Source: CAZEHS01 sp964649745 (GTDB lineage Bacteria; Bacillota; Clostridia; Peptostreptococcales; Acidaminobacteraceae). Taken from it: 64,000 bases of DNA. Position 1 is the first letter of the stretch. Every line of letters starts with the position of its first letter. The translations under genes and the position numbers were made by a program. Below are positions 1-8,829 of the stretch, piece by piece. The notes under the pieces are model-generated. The model made no database searches, was not told where the DNA came from, and saw only the letters and a list, made by a program, of their open reading frames with translations. Location of the stretch: the NCBI GenBank assembly GCA_964649745.1, contig CAZYQI010000009.1, positions 37,413 through 101,412 on the forward strand, written 5' to 3'.

Positions 1-203
1 TCCCCATCGCGGGCATTTGTCATGGATCTGAACTTCACCATCCGGAATACCTTGCCCTTCAAGCCAGGCCGTTCCTGTGTGAACAGCACTGGGCTCCCCA
101 ATCTTATTCTAATCAAAAGCGCCAGAATAAGCAAAAAAGGCATTAATAGTATTAATGCCGTCAGGGATATCACACTATCGATCAGCCTTTTTATGCTATA
201 CAT
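1..203 (-). CDS. Initiating sugar-phosphate transferase (bacterial sugar transferase family), 5' part only
   Basis: Read by hand on the minus strand from ATG at 203 to the window edge (about 67 codons, open throughout). The translation starts MYSIKRLIDSVISLTA, continues with a hydrophobic stretch of about 20 residues, then GSPVLFTQERPGLKGKVF and MVKFRSM. This is the N-terminal pattern (one membrane helix, then the P-x-F-x-Q-x-R-x-G-x-x-G and KFRSM blocks) of polyprenyl-phosphate glycosyl-1-phosphate transferases such as PglC or WcaJ, which load the first sugar onto undecaprenyl phosphate at the inner membrane. A GAGGAAG ribosome site lies about 4 nt before the ATG. It is the last visible gene of the polysaccharide operon. 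Family is confident; the sugar is unknown. The 3' end lies outside the window. Confidence 0.85.
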   Translation of the reverse strand, partial: MYSIKRLIDSVISLTALILLMPFLLILALLIRIRLGSPVLFTQERPGLKGKVFRMVKFRSMTNARDG

Positions 204-224
204 ACGCTTCCTCAACTCTCCACT

Positions 225-1025
225 TTAGTATACCAGTAATTTGAATACCGCAATGATTAAAAGTGAAGCCGGCACAAAAATCACCTGTGCCAATAATACG
301 CCCCCAAACTTCGAAAAAACCAATGCCATCACCATGCCCTTCAAATGACTATACTCTGTCTCGCCTTTCAAAGCGCGGTCTGTAATTACAGCAATTTTCG
401 GCTCCAAGACCAGGGTCATCATGATGGTGGCAAATCCATTAATCACACCGGAAAATCCCGCAAGGCTCATCCGGTGGCTTGGGTGCAGATACGCTGCATA
501 GTATGCCGACAGAAGGCCTACCGCATATATTGCAGTAATTGCCCCGTGGAGCAACAGTACTGACCGCTGACTCCAGAGAGCCGCCCAATCCTCTTTAGAG
601 GGAAACATATTGCGCTTGGAGGAGACGACACTCTGCACGGCCCTGCGCCGTTTCCAAATAACTTGCAGCGCCTTCCAATAGGATCCATCTTCAGAGATAC
701 AGTCAACAAGCTTCGCAAATAAAGGAATGAACCAGGGCAGCGCCGCTATAGCCGCCAGAACACCGACAGCACCCCAGATTAATATCAGTCTGAAATCCCA
801 TAGCGGATCCCGATTTCCGTTGATGCTGACATCCAGCAATACACCCAGCAGGGGCATTTGGAATACGATAACAGTCTTTGCGACCAGAGAAATCATATTG
901 AATGTTGACGCCGTCAGGGTATACTGCTGATTTCGATAAATCACCAGTCGTAACGAATAGGCCAAGGTGTCCAGCATGAAGGTGAGGGCTGTGATCAAAC
1001 ATAAAAGAAATGTAGCTTTAAGCAT
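225..1025 (-). CDS. amj: Amj-family (alternate MurJ) lipid-linked precursor flippase
   Basis: A 266-residue polytopic membrane protein with about six hydrophobic segments and one basic cytoplasmic loop (residues about 125-165). The N-terminal pattern LDTLAYSLRLV, followed by ASTFNMISLVAKT and PLLGVLLD, matches my recollection of the Amj/YdaH family (DUF2837), which can flip lipid II in Bacillus. It has a GGAG site before ATG 1025. Its place between a GT4 gene and the initiating transferase, in an operon that already has a Wzx flippase, suggests either a second flippase for this glycan or a hitch-hiking lipid II flippase. Family call from sequence pattern only; substrate inferred. Confidence 0.75.
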   Translation of the reverse strand: MLKATFLLCLITALTFMLDTLAYSLRLVIYRNQQYTLTASTFNMISLVAKTVIVFQMPLLGVLLDVSINGNRDPLWDFRLILIWGAVGVLAAIAALPWFIPLFAKLVDCISEDGSYWKALQVIWKRRRAVQSVVSSKRNMFPSKEDWAALWSQRSVLLLHGAITAIYAVGLLSAYYAAYLHPSHRMSLAGFSGVINGFATIMMTLVLEPKIAVITDRALKGETEYSHLKGMVMALVFSKFGGVLLAQVIFVPASLLIIAVFKLLVY

Positions 1026-1059
1026 CGTTGTGCTCCTTCTCAGGAGATTCTTAATGCCC

Positions 1060-2190
1060 CTATTTATTCAAAATGTTCTCAAGGCATTTCATATATGCGT
1101 CAATAACTTGGTTGCGGTCAAATTTTTCCATCATCCACTTTCGCCCAGCTGTTCCCATAGCCTGCTTTGCTGCTGAATTTTGGTGGATGATCCGGATCAT
1201 TCTATCCTGTAGTTGATTAGCATCCCTAACCTCTGAAAGATAACCACTACAACCGTCAATTACTGCTTCACGGCATCCTGGGATGTCAGAAGTAATAATT
1301 GGCAAACCTGATGCTGCCGCCTCCAGGAGTACGTTGCTCATGCCTTCATGGTAAGACGGCAAGACAACACAATCTGCCTGGTGCATTTCTACTCGGGTAT
1401 CATCGCTAAATATCACATCCCCAATGACACCTTGGGCCTGAAGTGTTTCAACTCGCTTGCGATACTCCTCTGACTCGTAAAAACCCAAAATATCCATTTG
1501 CGATTCCGGAAATAATCGCTTTACCTTCTCTGATGCATCTAAAAATTCTTCAATCCCTTTGTCCTTCATGATTCGGCTTATAAAAAGGAATCTGGCCTTC
1601 CCTATATCAGAGAATTCTTTGTGCGGATCCGGTCGAAATCGTTCAACATCAACCCCGGAACCAGGGAGGACCATAACCTGAGGTCTTCCGGCACCTGTAG
1701 CTCGCGCATTTATAAGACCCCTCTGTAAAAAATACAGTTTGTTTGATTCATTTTGAAAAAAAATGGTGTGCGACTTGCTGAGTCCCACTCTATACAACCA
1801 CCTGAGAAGAGATGCCACCCGACCATCACGGCTAAGTTCTGAACCTAATCCCGTTATATTCGCCAGTTGAGACACTCCGGTAATTCGGCAAGCCATTCCT
1901 CCGTAAATGTTGGCCTTTGCAGTATAAGTAAGTACAGCACTTGGGCGAAGTGACCGTATCAAACCCAGGTAGTGAAAAAAGAGCGCCAAGTCCTGCAATG
2001 GATTTCTACCTCTTCGGTTTATGACTGCAGGATGATAGATCGCACCCATTTTTTCAATCAAATGTACCTTCTCGCCGAAGGGGACTGAAAAATGAACGTC
2101 AAACCCCTGTTGAATCAACTGTTCGATTAATTCTGCTCTGAAATTATATAATCCAACATCATGATTGGCTAGAATTAATACGCTCTTCAT
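1060..2190 (-). CDS. Glycosyltransferase family 4
   Basis: 376 residues with GT-B architecture. The N-terminal half begins MKSVLILANHDVGLYNFR (acceptor-side Rossmann fold). The C-terminal half carries the donor-binding E-x7-E motif in YHEGMSNVLLEAAASGLP. This layout is like PglA/CapM-type transferases that add the second sugar to an undecaprenyl-diphosphate-linked monosaccharide at the cytoplasmic face. Its position close to the initiating transferase fits that role. It lies 12 bp after the UDP-glucuronate epimerase gene and is probably co-transcribed. Donor and acceptor cannot be told from the sequence. Confidence 0.85.
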   Translation of the reverse strand: MKSVLILANHDVGLYNFRAELIEQLIQQGFDVHFSVPFGEKVHLIEKMGAIYHPAVINRRGRNPLQDLALFFHYLGLIRSLRPSAVLTYTAKANIYGGMACRITGVSQLANITGLGSELSRDGRVASLLRWLYRVGLSKSHTIFFQNESNKLYFLQRGLINARATGAGRPQVMVLPGSGVDVERFRPDPHKEFSDIGKARFLFISRIMKDKGIEEFLDASEKVKRLFPESQMDILGFYESEEYRKRVETLQAQGVIGDVIFSDDTRVEMHQADCVVLPSYHEGMSNVLLEAAASGLPIITSDIPGCREAVIDGCSGYLSEVRDANQLQDRMIRIIHQNSAAKQAMGTAGRKWMMEKFDRNQVIDAYMKCLENILNK

Positions 2191-2202
2191 CCATTTCCCT
2201 CT

Positions 2203-3213
2203 TTATTCACACTGATAGTACTGGCGATACCACTTAACAAAAGCACGGATTCCGTTTTTCAAATCCGTCTTAGGTATAAATCCACACCATTCTGTCAGTG
2301 AATCTATGTCTGCATAGGTTGACGGAACATCCCCAGCCTGCATAGGCAGATATTCTCTCACTGCTTTCTTTCCCAGTTCTTCTTCCAAAGTGTCTATGAA
2401 CTTCTCCAGTGTTACAGGGTTGTTATTTCCTATATTGAATATTTGGTAAGGTGCCCAACTACGGTCTGGTGTAAGCATCTCTCGGTTGCACCCAGGGTCT
2501 GCTGCGGGCGGTTTATTCATCACGCCAATTATTCCGTCTACGATATCGTCCACATAGGTGAAGTCACGCTGCATTTTCCCATGATTGAACACCTGAATAG
2601 GTTTCCCTTCAAGAATAGCCTTTGTGAATAGGAACAATGCCATATCCGGACGTCCATAAGGACCATATACCGTAAAAAATCGCAACCCTGTCATTGGAAT
2701 GCCATATAAATGACTATAGCAATGTGCCATCAGCTCGTTTGACTTCTTTGTCACCGCATACAGACTCACCGGATGGTCCACCGAGTCAGTTGTGGAAAAG
2801 GGCTGCTTCACGTTTCCTCCATAAACAGAGCTTGAAGATGCAAACACTAAATGCTTTGTTTCATGCTTCCGAACCATTTCGATAAGATTCAAAAAACCAT
2901 GCAGGTTGGCATCAAGATATGCATGGGGATTTTCTAAGCTATATCGAACACCAGCCTGTGCCGCCAAATTGACAACGATGTCTGGCTGCAGCTCACTAAA
3001 TACTGCTCCCAATGCATCGTAATCCTCCAGGCTCGCTTTACAAAAATTGAATCCAGGAATAGCCTTCAATAAATTCAGGCGTTCCAGCTTAAGATTAACG
3101 TCATAGTAATCATTAAGGTTATCATAGCCCAGAACATTCATACCCATTTCCAATAAACGCTTTGATAAATGAAACCCTATGAAACCGGCAGCTCCAGTAA
3201 CCAGTACTTTCAT
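2203..3213 (-). CDS. UDP-glucuronate 4-epimerase-like SDR enzyme
   Basis: Extended short-chain dehydrogenase of about 336 residues. The NAD-binding motif GAAGFIG is at the N-terminus, the catalytic Ser lies in SSSSVYGG and the Tyr/Lys pair in YAVTK. The stretch YDNLNDYYDVNLKLERL near residue 35 is typical of the CapI/LpsL (UDP-GlcA to UDP-GalA) group. Three start codons are possible: TTG 3225, ATG 3216 and ATG 3213. I prefer 3213 because GGAGG then lies 5 nt upstream. The upstream dehydrogenase stop (TGA 3215-3213) overlaps, giving translational coupling. It probably supplies a galacturonic-type sugar. A 2-acetamido uronic substrate is an alternative. Confidence 0.82.
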   Translation of the reverse strand: MKVLVTGAAGFIGFHLSKRLLEMGMNVLGYDNLNDYYDVNLKLERLNLLKAIPGFNFCKASLEDYDALGAVFSELQPDIVVNLAAQAGVRYSLENPHAYLDANLHGFLNLIEMVRKHETKHLVFASSSSVYGGNVKQPFSTTDSVDHPVSLYAVTKKSNELMAHCYSHLYGIPMTGLRFFTVYGPYGRPDMALFLFTKAILEGKPIQVFNHGKMQRDFTYVDDIVDGIIGVMNKPPAADPGCNREMLTPDRSWAPYQIFNIGNNNPVTLEKFIDTLEEELGKKAVREYLPMQAGDVPSTYADIDSLTEWCGFIPKTDLKNGIRAFVKWYRQYYQCE

Positions 3214-4520
3214 CATAGCCTCCAATACAGATAACCTTGGTTTTCGGCTTCCGTGCGGTCAAATACCCCTTTGATATCCACCAGTATTTTTCTGTCTCGA
3301 AATCTATCTGCCATCTCATGAAGCTTGAAATTCTTGAAAACCTCATGTTTCACAGCAACAATGATAACATCAAGTTTCTCGAGTTCTGAAAGTTCAACAA
3401 AGGGTATGCCATATTCGTGGTATGCCTCATTCGAATCAGCAACGGGATCGTAAACCATCGCATTAATGCCATAATCCTTCAATTCGTTTACAATATCTAT
3501 CACCCGCGTATTCCGTGTATCTGGGCAATCTTCCTTGAATGTAAAACCTAATATGGCTACGTTTGATCCCTTTACCGGCTTATCTCCCTTTATCAGGCTC
3601 TTCACTACATTTTCTGCCACATACTTGCCCATATTGTCATTGATTCGCCGCCCTGCCAGTATTACTTCAGAGTGGTATCCCAACTGTTCTGCCTTGTATG
3701 TAAGATAGTACGGATCAACTCCGATACAATGACCGCCAACAAGCCCGGGTTCAAAGGGCAAGAAATTCCATTTGGTTCGGGCGGCTTTCAGCACCTCCAG
3801 AGTGTCAATCCCCATCCGATTAAAAATAATCGATAGTTCATTCATAAATGCGATATTGATGTCCCGTTGCGAATTCTCAATCACCTTGGCCGCCTCTGCA
3901 ACTCGAATTGAAGAGGCTCTATACACCCCCGCTTTGATAATGGTCTCATAAACTGCCGCCACGGTATTCAGTGTTTCTTCATCCTGGCCCGATACAACCT
4001 TGACGATGCTCTCCAGTCGATGAAGCCTGTCCCCTGGATTAATCCGTTCAGGAGAATAGCCCACTTTAAAATCAACACCGCATCGAAGGCCAGATTCCCT
4101 CTCTAGGATTGGTATACATACCTCTTCTGTCACACCGGGATACACGGTCGACTCATACACAACGATGCTTCCCGCCTTGAGATGCTTTCCCAAGGTTTGG
4201 CTTGCACCAATAACAGGTGTCAGGTCTGGTGTTTTATCAGGGTGAATTGGAGTTGGCACGGCCACTATATGGAAATTGCAATCCTCTAGGGATTTTGAGT
4301 CATCCGTAAACACGATTTGGGCTTCTACCAGAGCTTCGTCACCAACTTCCTGCGTTACATCTTTTCCTTCAATATAAGCGTTTATTTTTTCCCGATTCAT
4401 ATCAAAGCCAACGACCTTCATATTTTTCGAAAACGCTACTGCCAGAGGAAGGCCGACGTACCCTAATCCAATGACTGATAGTCGTGTTTCTTTACCAACC
4501 AGATTCATATGCAGATTCAT
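3213..4520 (-). CDS. wbpA: UDP-N-acetyl-hexosamine 6-dehydrogenase (WbpA/WecC-type nucleotide sugar dehydrogenase)
   Basis: Oxidises C6 of a UDP-HexNAc to the uronic acid with two NAD+. Visible are the N-terminal GLGYVGLPLA nucleotide-binding motif, ERINPGD, and the catalytic cysteine in GGHCIGVDPYYLTYKA. The C-terminal UDP-binding domain has GFTFKEDCPDTRNT. A longer ORF (to 4613) overlaps asnB. ATG 4520 lies just past the asnB stop with GGAG 9 nt upstream and gives 435 residues, normal for the family; ATG 4508 is an alternative. With the WbpB, WbpD, WbpE and WbpI homologs in this operon it most likely makes UDP-GlcNAcA as first step toward diacetamido-uronic acids. WecC-like ManNAcA synthesis is the alternative. 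Confidence 0.87.
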   Translation of the reverse strand: MNLHMNLVGKETRLSVIGLGYVGLPLAVAFSKNMKVVGFDMNREKINAYIEGKDVTQEVGDEALVEAQIVFTDDSKSLEDCNFHIVAVPTPIHPDKTPDLTPVIGASQTLGKHLKAGSIVVYESTVYPGVTEEVCIPILERESGLRCGVDFKVGYSPERINPGDRLHRLESIVKVVSGQDEETLNTVAAVYETIIKAGVYRASSIRVAEAAKVIENSQRDINIAFMNELSIIFNRMGIDTLEVLKAARTKWNFLPFEPGLVGGHCIGVDPYYLTYKAEQLGYHSEVILAGRRINDNMGKYVAENVVKSLIKGDKPVKGSNVAILGFTFKEDCPDTRNTRVIDIVNELKDYGINAMVYDPVADSNEAYHEYGIPFVELSELEKLDVIIVAVKHEVFKNFKLHEMADRFRDRKILVDIKGVFDRTEAENQGYLYWRL

Positions 4521-4521
4521 A

Positions 4522-6402
4522 TCAAACAGCTCCATTCTGATAGTATTTTTCATACCACTTTTGAAATACATACAATGTCCATAATCTAAAACTATGATTC
4601 TCTGATTCTTCAAAATGCTGTTTCATCATTTCTTCAACAACATCCGGCTGGAATATTCCCTGTTCTTTCAAACGCTCAGAATTCAAGGTCTGCAGGAGAT
4701 CCTGTTTTAAGGGGCCTTTAAACCACTCCCCTACCGGAACGCCAAACCCTTGTTTTGTTCTGTTAATCATGCCCGGCGGAAACATATCCGAGAAGGTGTC
4801 CTTTAGTATCACCTTCTGATTCCGTCCTTTGATTTTAAACCGAGATGGTAGTCTGAAAGCAAGTTCCATCATATCCTTAGATAAGAACGGGGCCCGTGTT
4901 TCAATTGAGGCGAGCATCGACATACGATCCACCTTAGCCAGCATATCCCCTTCAAGCACTACCCGCATATCCGTATAAAGCGTTCGTGTCAGTTCATCCT
5001 CAATTCCACTCCCGTGATAAATATCCTCAATGAACCCCAGGGCATTATCCTTATGGCAGTTGGGTTTGAGCAGTGGGCTTTCCTCGGAAAAACCCAGTTG
5101 CATCAGACGCTTGCGCTGCTCGAACAGATCATCATTCTTGCTTCGAACAACCTTTTTCATTTTTCTCACCATAGAACTGGTATCCGGAAGGGATTCGAGT
5201 ACCGGCTCAAATATGCCTTCTGAAATGACTTTTGGCAACCGATTATATAAGCCTGTATAGTACCCCACTAGGTACTTACTGTAACCTGCAAACATCTCAT
5301 CACCACCATCACCTGTAAGCACAACCTTCACATGATTACGGGCGAACTGCGATACGAAATATGTTGGGATGCATGAAGAATCAGCAAAGGGTTCATCCAT
5401 ATTGTCAAGAATCTTATCTAGCCAATTAATCGCATCTGAATAATCCAGGGTAATGACGTTATGGTCTGTGCCGTGGAATGCGGATACCGCCTTGGCCTTG
5501 TATGTCTCATCATATTCTGAAAGAGTGAAGCCCACGGAAAAGGTTCTGATTTTCTTACTTGATATCTTGCTCATCAGACCCGTGACAATACTGGAATCTA
5601 CACCGCCACTGAGAAAAGCACCCAAAGGAACATCACTTACCATCATGGCCTCAACCGATTGGGACATAACCCCTCGGACATGACGCTTTGCCTCCTCATA
5701 GTTAGCAATACTATTCGAAATACATGGTCGAACATCCCAATAGGACTGTATTCTCAATCCGTCTGAGTTAAGTTTCATCCAGTGTCCAGCCTCAAGCTTA
5801 TGCACATTGCTAAAAATAGTCATTGGTGCCGGAATATATGTCAATGAAAGATAGATATTCAGAGCCGATAAATCAAGAGTAAAGACCTTACCCAACCCTT
5901 TTGTTATGGCTTTAAGTTCCGATGAAAAACCGAACTCTGTATCCGTATGGTAATAATACAGCGGCTTTTCACCCGCTCTGTCCCTTGCAATAAATACTTC
6001 TCTGGATTCTTTGTCATAGATTGCAAATGCGAACATTCCATCTAGTCTCTCAACGCAATCCTCGCCATATTCTTCAAAAAGATGCAACACAACCTCTGTA
6101 TCGGAAGCGGTTTTCAGCTGGTGCCCCTTTTCTATTACCAATCTCTGAAGCTCTCGGTAATTGTAAATCTCCCCATTAAAAACGATCAGTTTATTCCCGT
6201 TTTCGTTGAAAATAGGTTGACTTCCCGTGCTGAGATCGATAATAGATAGTCGACGCATCCCCATGCCGCAGTACTCATCTGAATACACCCCCTCTTCATC
6301 AGGGCCACGATGGGTAATACACCCATTCATTCGTGTAACGAGATCTCTGCAATATTCAGGTTTGCTATTTGATTTGAAGATGATGCCGTTGATTCCACAC
6401 AT
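4522..6402 (-). CDS. asnB: AsnB-type glutamine-dependent amidotransferase (copy 1)
   Basis: 626 residues. Class II glutaminase domain at the N-terminus (Cys2 in MCGINGI, RGPDEEG, then FNGEIYN) and an ATP-pyrophosphatase synthetase domain with the PP-loop FLSGGVDSS near residue 265. Full length with all motifs. Free-standing asparagine synthetase is possible. Within polysaccharide loci, homologs are thought to convert uronic acid carboxylates to uronamides (for example WbpS in Pseudomonas, WbmI in Bordetella O-antigen loci), and placement directly before a WbpA-type dehydrogenase favours that. A second AsnB-like gene lies at 18428-20341. Amidated sugar product is inference. Confidence 0.88.
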   Translation of the reverse strand: MCGINGIIFKSNSKPEYCRDLVTRMNGCITHRGPDEEGVYSDEYCGMGMRRLSIIDLSTGSQPIFNENGNKLIVFNGEIYNYRELQRLVIEKGHQLKTASDTEVVLHLFEEYGEDCVERLDGMFAFAIYDKESREVFIARDRAGEKPLYYYHTDTEFGFSSELKAITKGLGKVFTLDLSALNIYLSLTYIPAPMTIFSNVHKLEAGHWMKLNSDGLRIQSYWDVRPCISNSIANYEEAKRHVRGVMSQSVEAMMVSDVPLGAFLSGGVDSSIVTGLMSKISSKKIRTFSVGFTLSEYDETYKAKAVSAFHGTDHNVITLDYSDAINWLDKILDNMDEPFADSSCIPTYFVSQFARNHVKVVLTGDGGDEMFAGYSKYLVGYYTGLYNRLPKVISEGIFEPVLESLPDTSSMVRKMKKVVRSKNDDLFEQRKRLMQLGFSEESPLLKPNCHKDNALGFIEDIYHGSGIEDELTRTLYTDMRVVLEGDMLAKVDRMSMLASIETRAPFLSKDMMELAFRLPSRFKIKGRNQKVILKDTFSDMFPPGMINRTKQGFGVPVGEWFKGPLKQDLLQTLNSERLKEQGIFQPDVVEEMMKQHFEESENHSFRLWTLYVFQKWYEKYYQNGAV

Positions 6403-6427
6403 AATCCACCCTCTTGGTATCCGTATA

Positions 6428-7495
6428 TCAAGCTCCGAAATGTGCCTTTATTTTATCTACTATTTTTAATGTTGCGGTTCCGTCACCATAATAATTCGGA
6501 CGATCCAAGTTCCCTTCAAATGACACTAAAGCTTCTAAAAGCTTTCTTTCATCTGTCCCGGTTAAAACATTGTTTCCGTTTGATATCAATTCAACCCATT
6601 CCGTTTCTTCGCGAAGCACGATACACGGGGTTCCCAGGAAGAATGCTTCTTTTTGAACACCACCACTATCCGTGAGTATTTTCTTTGCGCTTTTTTGCAG
6701 GTTAAGAATGTCATGGTACCCCAAGGGTTCCGTGAGTATTATGTTTGAAGGAATTGATACACTTTGATCAGCGATGAATTTTCTAGTCCTTGGGTGAACA
6801 GGGAACACAACCGGAAAACCCGACTTTTCAATCGCATGTAAAACAGCTTTTAACTTTTGTATATCTTGGGTGTTTTCTGCACGATGAAACGTCATTAAAT
6901 GATAGTTCTTTTCCCTGATGTTTAACGCACTGAGGATGGACGTTTTTTCCTCAGCGTTTTGAGAATACATCAAGGTCGCATCATACATGATGTCTCCTAC
7001 CTGAAAAACGCCACTCGTTATTCCTTCAGATTTCAAGTTTTCCACCGCCGTGTCGGTAGGACAAAAAAGCAGTGTTGAGAGATGATCCGACACAATCCGA
7101 TTTTGTTCTTCTGGCATTTTTCTATTAAAGCTTCTTAGACCCGCTTCAATATGAAACACAGGAATGTTCAGTTTTGCTGCAGCCAGAGTACCTGCCAACG
7201 TAGAGTTGGTATCTCCAAATACAATAACACCCTCCGCCATTTCTTTAATCAATATCTCTTCAATTTTTGTCAGCATCTCCGCTGTTTGCTTTCCATGAGG
7301 CCCCGATCCAGCCTCTAAATCATATTCCGGACACCGAATTCCCAATTCATCGAAAAAATCACCGGCCATATTTCTATCATAATGCTGTCCTGTATTAATC
7401 AATACTTCTGAAAAACTATTCTGTAAATGCTTCTGAAGTGGGGCATATTTAATGATCTGAGGTCGTGTCCCAATTACTGTTATCAACTTGGTCAT
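6428..7495 (-). CDS. wbpI: WbpI/WecB-family non-hydrolysing UDP-sugar 2-epimerase
   Basis: 355 residues, GT-B fold 2-epimerase. It begins ITVIGTRPQIIKYAPL and carries GDTNSTLAGTLAAAKL, HIEAGLRSFNRKMPEE and LTDSGGVQKEAFFLG. The GTRPQ start (rather than GTRPE) and the RSFNRKMPEEQNRI block look more like WbpI, which epimerises UDP-GlcNAc(3NAc)A to the manno isomer, than WecB. The WbpB/E/D genes in the same operon support this. The start ATG overlaps the preceding stop as ATGA. Substrate assignment is inferred from context. Confidence 0.84.
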   Translation of the reverse strand: MTKLITVIGTRPQIIKYAPLQKHLQNSFSEVLINTGQHYDRNMAGDFFDELGIRCPEYDLEAGSGPHGKQTAEMLTKIEEILIKEMAEGVIVFGDTNSTLAGTLAAAKLNIPVFHIEAGLRSFNRKMPEEQNRIVSDHLSTLLFCPTDTAVENLKSEGITSGVFQVGDIMYDATLMYSQNAEEKTSILSALNIREKNYHLMTFHRAENTQDIQKLKAVLHAIEKSGFPVVFPVHPRTRKFIADQSVSIPSNIILTEPLGYHDILNLQKSAKKILTDSGGVQKEAFFLGTPCIVLREETEWVELISNGNNVLTGTDERKLLEALVSFEGNLDRPNYYGDGTATLKIVDKIKAHFGA

Positions 7496-8829
7496 GATTT
7501 ACCCTTCTTCTGTATATTCTTATAATGGAACCATAACGGCTTGACATACTTGAACAAGAACCGCTTTCCGGGAAAAACGTTAAACACAAACTTGAGTGAC
7601 CGTTCGCGCAAATCCCTTCCGAGCTTTCCTTTTCTCATTAATTTTTCAACAGAGTGGTCTATACTCGAATTTGATTTACAGTCAACCCGCCCCATAAAAA
7701 TCTGTCTCTCAAAATCTTCAACAAAAGACTTAAGATCGTACTTCCCACTGAGAATAATATCTTCATAGGCTGTATCTGTAATACGCTTTCGTGTCTCACC
7801 GTCTAAAAAGGCTTCGATAACCTGATTAATATTTGAGAAATCCTTCTTAAGAGGGATATAGTGCTCCCAAGGAGTCAAAACGCCAGAATAAGTTCCTTCA
7901 AAAAGCACCTGACACACTCTAAACGCAATCGCTTCAAAATGTCTGGGACTAATTGTGCGATAATATACCAAGTCCTCATGAGGTTCCAGAACAGTTCTCC
8001 AAAACTCTTCATAGCTTAAAGATTTGGCAGAACTAAGATATGCCTTTGTCTTCTCCGATACGGAATCCTCTAGATCAAAAATGCTCACTCCGGCCTCGAC
8101 ACCTAAACAGCCCTTGCTGGACGCAAGAAAATCGTACCAGTCAAGACCGCCCTTGCGGGACTCTTCACCCACACAAATATCTGTCACCAGTTGATACTGG
8201 GAAGAGTGTTTCAAGAATTGGTGGGCGATCTCCGTTTTTTCTTTCCCCTTCCTTCCCCAGGACAAGGGCAACTCTCTTGCCCTGTATGTAATGTCCAAAC
8301 TTTTTTTCACTGAGTCCCAGGTGACATCTTTTGATGCATTTATTAACACATCACTTACATATCCCGGCAAATAGGTAATGATACGTCCAACTTCCGGGGT
8401 GTACTTTCCATATACCTTACCGTACTCTGACTCTTGTAGTAATGTGTAAATGCAGTTTATCCGGTTATCTTTTATAAAGCTGAATCGTTGCATACAATTG
8501 CAATGTTCATCCTGAAACATTGCAACCTTATATCCCTTCGACGCCTTCAAGTACTCCAGGAAACCCTGTGAAAGCGGATAGTGATCATGACAAAAAATTG
8601 AATAGTGCAGCACGATTACCTTAAATTGAGCATCACTTAAACCTTTTGGAAAACCGTGCTCGGTATTGACAGGCCAAACGGAATAATTCTCCGATGCCCC
8701 CAAAGCATCCACAAACTCGTTTAAGCTGGGGGCCAAATCATATACCCGGCAGTTATACAGTAAAAGCACACCATTTATCAATGAGTGCTTTTCAGATTCT
8801 TCAGTGCTTTCCATAGTGCTATCACCCAC
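7492..8829 (-). CDS. Glycosyltransferase-like protein, tandem paralog 1 (CgeB-like C-terminus)
   Basis: 445 residues from GTG 8829 (about 440 from ATG 8814). No close family is recognised over the N-terminal half. The C-terminal half has LGVEAGVSIFDLED, SPRHFEAIAFRVCQVLFEG and HYIPLKKDFSNINQVIE. This resembles the donor half of CgeB-like GT-B glycosyltransferases. It shares this whole layout with the two proteins at 8778-10031 and 11734-12975 (LHYS..., FQDE..., YRAR.LP...), so the three are paralogs. Its 5' end overlaps paralog 2 by about 37-52 bp. It lacks the GAQEKH block seen in the other two, suggesting it is the most divergent. Probably adds one sugar of the repeat unit; substrate unknown. 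Confidence 0.7.
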   Translation of the reverse strand: MGDSTMESTEESEKHSLINGVLLLYNCRVYDLAPSLNEFVDALGASENYSVWPVNTEHGFPKGLSDAQFKVIVLHYSIFCHDHYPLSQGFLEYLKASKGYKVAMFQDEHCNCMQRFSFIKDNRINCIYTLLQESEYGKVYGKYTPEVGRIITYLPGYVSDVLINASKDVTWDSVKKSLDITYRARELPLSWGRKGKEKTEIAHQFLKHSSQYQLVTDICVGEESRKGGLDWYDFLASSKGCLGVEAGVSIFDLEDSVSEKTKAYLSSAKSLSYEEFWRTVLEPHEDLVYYRTISPRHFEAIAFRVCQVLFEGTYSGVLTPWEHYIPLKKDFSNINQVIEAFLDGETRKRITDTAYEDIILSGKYDLKSFVEDFERQIFMGRVDCKSNSSIDHSVEKLMRKGKLGRDLRERSLKFVFNVFPGKRFLFKYVKPLWFHYKNIQKKGKS

